A stretch of DNA of 7,534 nucleotides from an uncultured Clostridia bacterium (GTDB taxonomy: Bacteria; Bacillota; Clostridia; Oscillospirales; Acutalibacteraceae). The notes beneath the pieces are model-generated. The model was not told the origin of the DNA. It ran no database searches and saw only the letters and a program-made list of their open reading frames with translations. Numbering within the stretch: the stretch's first letter is position 1; each line of letters begins with the position of its first letter. Location: positions 1-7,534 of the forward strand of contig CAMHPW010000045.1 of the NCBI GenBank assembly GCA_946187095.1, in the 5' to 3' direction. Shown here in pieces: positions 5,447 to 7,534 of the stretch. The translations under genes and the position numbers were made by a program.

Positions 5447-6775
5447 TCATTCGATTTCATTCACGGAATTGATGAACGGTTCTATATAGTCAAAATTGAG
5501 AATGCCGTAGACAGTTCCCGAAGTCTGTTCATCAAGGACTTTGCCTGCATGGTCGAGATTGTCGAGAATGATGATTTTATCCTTGGGGATTCCTGCAAGA
5601 GTGATTCTTGCCGCAAAGTCATATCTGTAAGGACCTGCACAAACGACTTTTTGCAGGGTATCGTCATTGAGAAGTTCAAAATTGATGTCATAAAGCCATG
5701 ACAGATCAAAGAAAGTATAGCGTCGGCTGATCTCACGCAAGCCTAAAACAATGCTTTTAGGGGACTTGTCGAGGGCTGTATGAATGACGGCTAAATTATA
5801 AGTGGCATTATTTTCGGCTTTGCAGTTGAGGGCGATATACTTGCGGTCTTTTTTGGTAATTTCCTTATAGATTTTATTCTGTATATGCTGGGCATTAAGG
5901 GACTGAGCGATTTTATCTTCCGCAATTCCTGCAAGGCTCAGAACGGCATAAGCCGCCGCAAGATTGTATAAATTAAAGAGGATAAGTTCATTGGCGGTAA
6001 TTTTGGAGTTGTTGAGGGTAATTTCGTTGGTATCTTTATTGACGGAGGTGATACAGAAATCGGGAGTATTTCTTGCAAAGTCACATTCGGGGCATTTGAA
6101 ATCGCCGACACTGCCGTAATGCCTGTATGTATATTGGAGTTTGGCATGGCATTTCGGGCAGTAATTGACATCACGCACGTCATTCGGTTCATTTTCATAG
6201 CTTGCAAAATACTTATCAATGCCGAAATAGGTGATATTATCTTTATGCAGGGAAAAACTTTTGGTAATGGGATCGTCACCGTTAACGATAATATGCGTAC
6301 TTTCGGGAATCCCTTTGAGAATCTCACCGAAAACGATATCAAAATCACCCTGTCTGGGGGGCTGGTCACGGGTGATATTGTTGATGACAAGATAATGGGG
6401 GGTGATATATCTGGTGATAAGTTTCAGATAGCGTTCATCTGTTTCAAGGACAAGGGCATCTTGTTTGAGCCTGCCCGAAAAAGAGATATTTTTGATAACG
6501 GTGGAAGCGACACCGTTGAGGAGATTCGAGCCTTCGAGATTATGGGCAACGGTCATGCCGTTTTCACGGAGAGCATCGGCAATAATTCTGGTGGTAGAGC
6601 CTTTGCCGCAGCTTCCCGTCACCATGATGACGAGCGGGGGATAGCTGATTTTTTTCAGATAGTCGGGGAATATGGCAAGAACAGCTTTTCCGGGAAAGCT
6701 GCTTGCATTTTTATGGAGCAATTTTTCCGCAAGGAATACGGATTTACCGATCAGAGTGCCTAAAAAGCGTTTCAC
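5447..6775 (-). CDS. murT: MurT-like Mur ligase family protein (lipid II isoglutaminyl synthase subunit)
   Basis: MurT uses ATP to activate the D-Glu carboxylate of lipid II for amidation in the cytoplasm. This 442-aa protein has the whole layout: N-terminal NASSFPGKAVLAIFPDYL (23-40), P-loop TGSCGKGSTT (53-62), LETDERY (110-116), NNITRDQPPRQGD (132-144), NGDDP (165-169), a four-cysteine zinc ribbon (C206, C209, C228, C231), FNLYNLAAAYA (267-277) and the C-terminal MurT domain (DUF1727) with FFDLSWLYDINFE (355-367) and AGPYRYDFAARITLAG (380-395). D357 matches the Asp that completes the GatD catalytic triad in S. aureus. Oddities: the P-loop differs from GTNGKT, ending GKGS as in folylpolyglutamate synthases, and the NPAGxNQ-type motif reads NNATYNLA (322-329). 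The start is GTG 6775, 9 nt after AAGGAC (6790-6785). It is the first gene of an operon with gatD. Confidence 0.87.
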   Translation of the reverse strand: MKRFLGTLIGKSVFLAEKLLHKNASSFPGKAVLAIFPDYLKKISYPPLVIMVTGSCGKGSTTRIIADALRENGMTVAHNLEGSNLLNGVASTVIKNISFSGRLKQDALVLETDERYLKLITRYITPHYLVINNITRDQPPRQGDFDIVFGEILKGIPESTHIIVNGDDPITKSFSLHKDNITYFGIDKYFASYENEPNDVRDVNYCPKCHAKLQYTYRHYGSVGDFKCPECDFARNTPDFCITSVNKDTNEITLNNSKITANELILFNLYNLAAAYAVLSLAGIAEDKIAQSLNAQHIQNKIYKEITKKDRKYIALNCKAENNATYNLAVIHTALDKSPKSIVLGLREISRRYTFFDLSWLYDINFELLNDDTLQKVVCAGPYRYDFAARITLAGIPKDKIIILDNLDHAGKVLDEQTSGTVYGILNFDYIEPFINSVNEIE

Positions 6776-6812
6776 AAAATATCAGTCCTTTTATGTTGAG
6801 AGTTACCTGATA

Positions 6813-6841
6813 AATATAACACAAAATCCAAGAAACATCAA
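6813..6841 (-). promoter_or_regulatory. Promoter of murT-gatD operon
   Basis: On the minus strand TTGATG (-35, 6841-6836) and TATATT (-10, 6818-6813) are separated by exactly 17 bp. A TGT just before the -10 gives an extended -10. Transcription would begin near 6806, leaving a leader of about 30 nt that contains the AAGGAC ribosome binding site. It lies downstream of the pilin terminator, so the operon is independent of the pilin gene. Confidence 0.7.
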
Positions 6842-6874
6842 GGAAATTGACAGAATTTTTTATATCGGGGCATG

Positions 6875-6904
6875 AAAAAAGCAACCTGCAATATTTGCGG
6901 CTGC
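6875..6904 (-). terminator. Intrinsic terminator of the pilin gene
   Basis: On the minus strand GCAGCCGCAA (6904-6895) pairs with TTGC-A-GGTTGC (6891-6881), with one G-T pair and one bulged A, around a 3-nt ATA loop. Six Ts follow (6880-6875). It begins 8 bp after the pilin stop codon. Confidence 0.85.
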
Positions 6905-6912
6905 TGAAGTTA

Positions 6913-7395
6913 TCACTCTGTTTCACCGTAGTATAAGACACCGAGTTTTGTATCGAGCTTAAGGATATTTGTGAGTTCGGGATGTTCTATCACAGCGAAA
7001 ATACGTCCTTCTTTATTATAGGCGAAATTTCCGTTTTCTACTCTTTGTTCTTCTTTGAGCATTCCGGCAAATTCAAGAGCGTTTTTGACAGTTGCACTCT
7101 TGGCGGCAACAATCTTATCTGCCATGTTGGCATTGGGAGACGGCAAATCTTCCTGAGTGGAATGAGCCTTGTCCTCGCTGTTCACAACTCCCCAGATAAT
7201 ACCTGTCTTATACTCCATACACGCTTTGTCTATTTCATTGGCGGATGTAATATCGGCTGTTGTGGTAGCTCTGTCCACCATGCCTACTACCATTGGTATC
7301 GCTACTGCGGCAAGTATAGCGATAATAGCAATTACCACTACGAGTTCAACGAGAGTAAAGCCGCTTTTTCCTTTATTGAGTCTGCATTTTTTCAT
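6913..7395 (-). CDS. Type IV pilin-like / pseudopilin protein with prepilin N-terminus
   Basis: This 160-aa protein begins with a short basic leader (MKKCRLNKGKSG) and a classic prepilin cleavage site, G12|F13-T-L-V-E17. A hydrophobic helix to about residue 40 follows (VVVIAIIAILAAVAIPMVVGMV). Prepilin peptidase should cut after G12 and methylate F13, leaving a mature 148-aa pilin-like subunit with the conserved Glu5. The C-terminal domain (about 45-160) resembles nothing I can name, so its adhesive, DNA-uptake or secretion role is open. ATG 7395 follows GGAGG by 9 nt; an in-frame ATG at 7434 lies upstream of the expected transcript start. The gene is alone, with its own promoter and terminator and no pilus assembly gene nearby, so the assembly machinery must be encoded elsewhere. 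The hydrophobic N-terminus and GFTLVE motif make the family assignment firm. Confidence 0.92.
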   Translation of the reverse strand: MKKCRLNKGKSGFTLVELVVVIAIIAILAAVAIPMVVGMVDRATTTADITSANEIDKACMEYKTGIIWGVVNSEDKAHSTQEDLPSPNANMADKIVAAKSATVKNALEFAGMLKEEQRVENGNFAYNKEGRIFAVIEHPELTNILKLDTKLGVLYYGETE

Positions 7396-7437
7396 ATGAC
7401 ATATCCTCCGTGATGAAAAATATTTCCCTTCCATTCT

Positions 7438-7465
7438 ATTTTATTATATAAAAATAAAAAGTCAA
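7438..7465 (-). promoter_or_regulatory. Promoter of the pilin gene
   Basis: On the minus strand TTGACT (-35, 7465-7460) and TAAAAT (-10, 7443-7438) are 16 bp apart in a very AT-rich stretch. Transcription would start near 7431, about 35 nt ahead of the ATG at 7395. A second weaker pair farther upstream (TTGACC near 7529-7524, TAAAAT about 19 bp on) is possible. Positions 7466-7534 hold nothing else that I can identify. Confidence 0.65.
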
Positions 7466-7534
7466 TATTTTTCAAAAAGTTTATTTAATCTGCATAGAAT
7501 TTTATGGTATTTCTGTCACATTCGGTCAAAAAAG

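Noticed and set aside
6119..6763. 214-aa plus-strand frame antisense to murT
   Set aside because: It is the mirror of a well-supported Mur ligase gene, has no motifs or ribosome binding site, and reflects codon bias on the opposite strand.
7396..7434. Pilin start at ATG 7434
   Set aside because: It lies only 4 bp from the -10 box, so it would not be in the transcript, and the ATG at 7395 has a GGAGG site and yields a normal short prepilin leader.

Overview
The window looks like chromosomal DNA from a low-to-moderate GC Gram-positive anaerobe of the Clostridia, most likely a Ruminococcus-like member of the Oscillospiraceae. This is inferred from the gene set (separate accC, accD and accA; an ApbE lipoprotein with a NusG_II-domain protein; a MurT/GatD-type pair), strong GGAGG-type ribosome binding sites, frequent TTG/GTG starts and protein style. 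No database search was possible.

Layout: positions 1-223 are a leader with no convincing gene. It holds a 10-bp tandem repeat, two AATCGATT-centred sites 21 bp apart (one a perfect 18-bp palindrome) and a small hairpin. Positions 224-3224 (+) carry accC, accD and accA, which encode biotin carboxylase and both carboxyltransferase subunits of acetyl-CoA carboxylase and supply malonyl-CoA for fatty acid synthesis. The biotin carrier gene accB is not in the window. A long imperfect inverted repeat fills the gap to a second + strand unit, apbE plus a NusG_II-domain protein (3312-4786), which fits extracytoplasmic protein flavinylation and redox function. That unit ends at a terminator shaped to work in both directions.

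The right half is on the minus strand. murT and gatD (6775-4808) form a two-gene operon with a good promoter. Their family amidates the D-glutamate of lipid II, but this GatD has neither the catalytic cysteine nor the catalytic histidine, and MurT has an altered P-loop. The pair is therefore the most unusual item here. Upstream of it, also on the minus strand, is a stand-alone type IV pilin-like gene (7395-6913) with its own promoter and terminator.

The acc operon and the murT/gatD operon both serve the cell envelope (lipid and peptidoglycan). The apbE pair and the pilin act at or outside the membrane. No mobile element, CRISPR array, tRNA or rRNA was seen.
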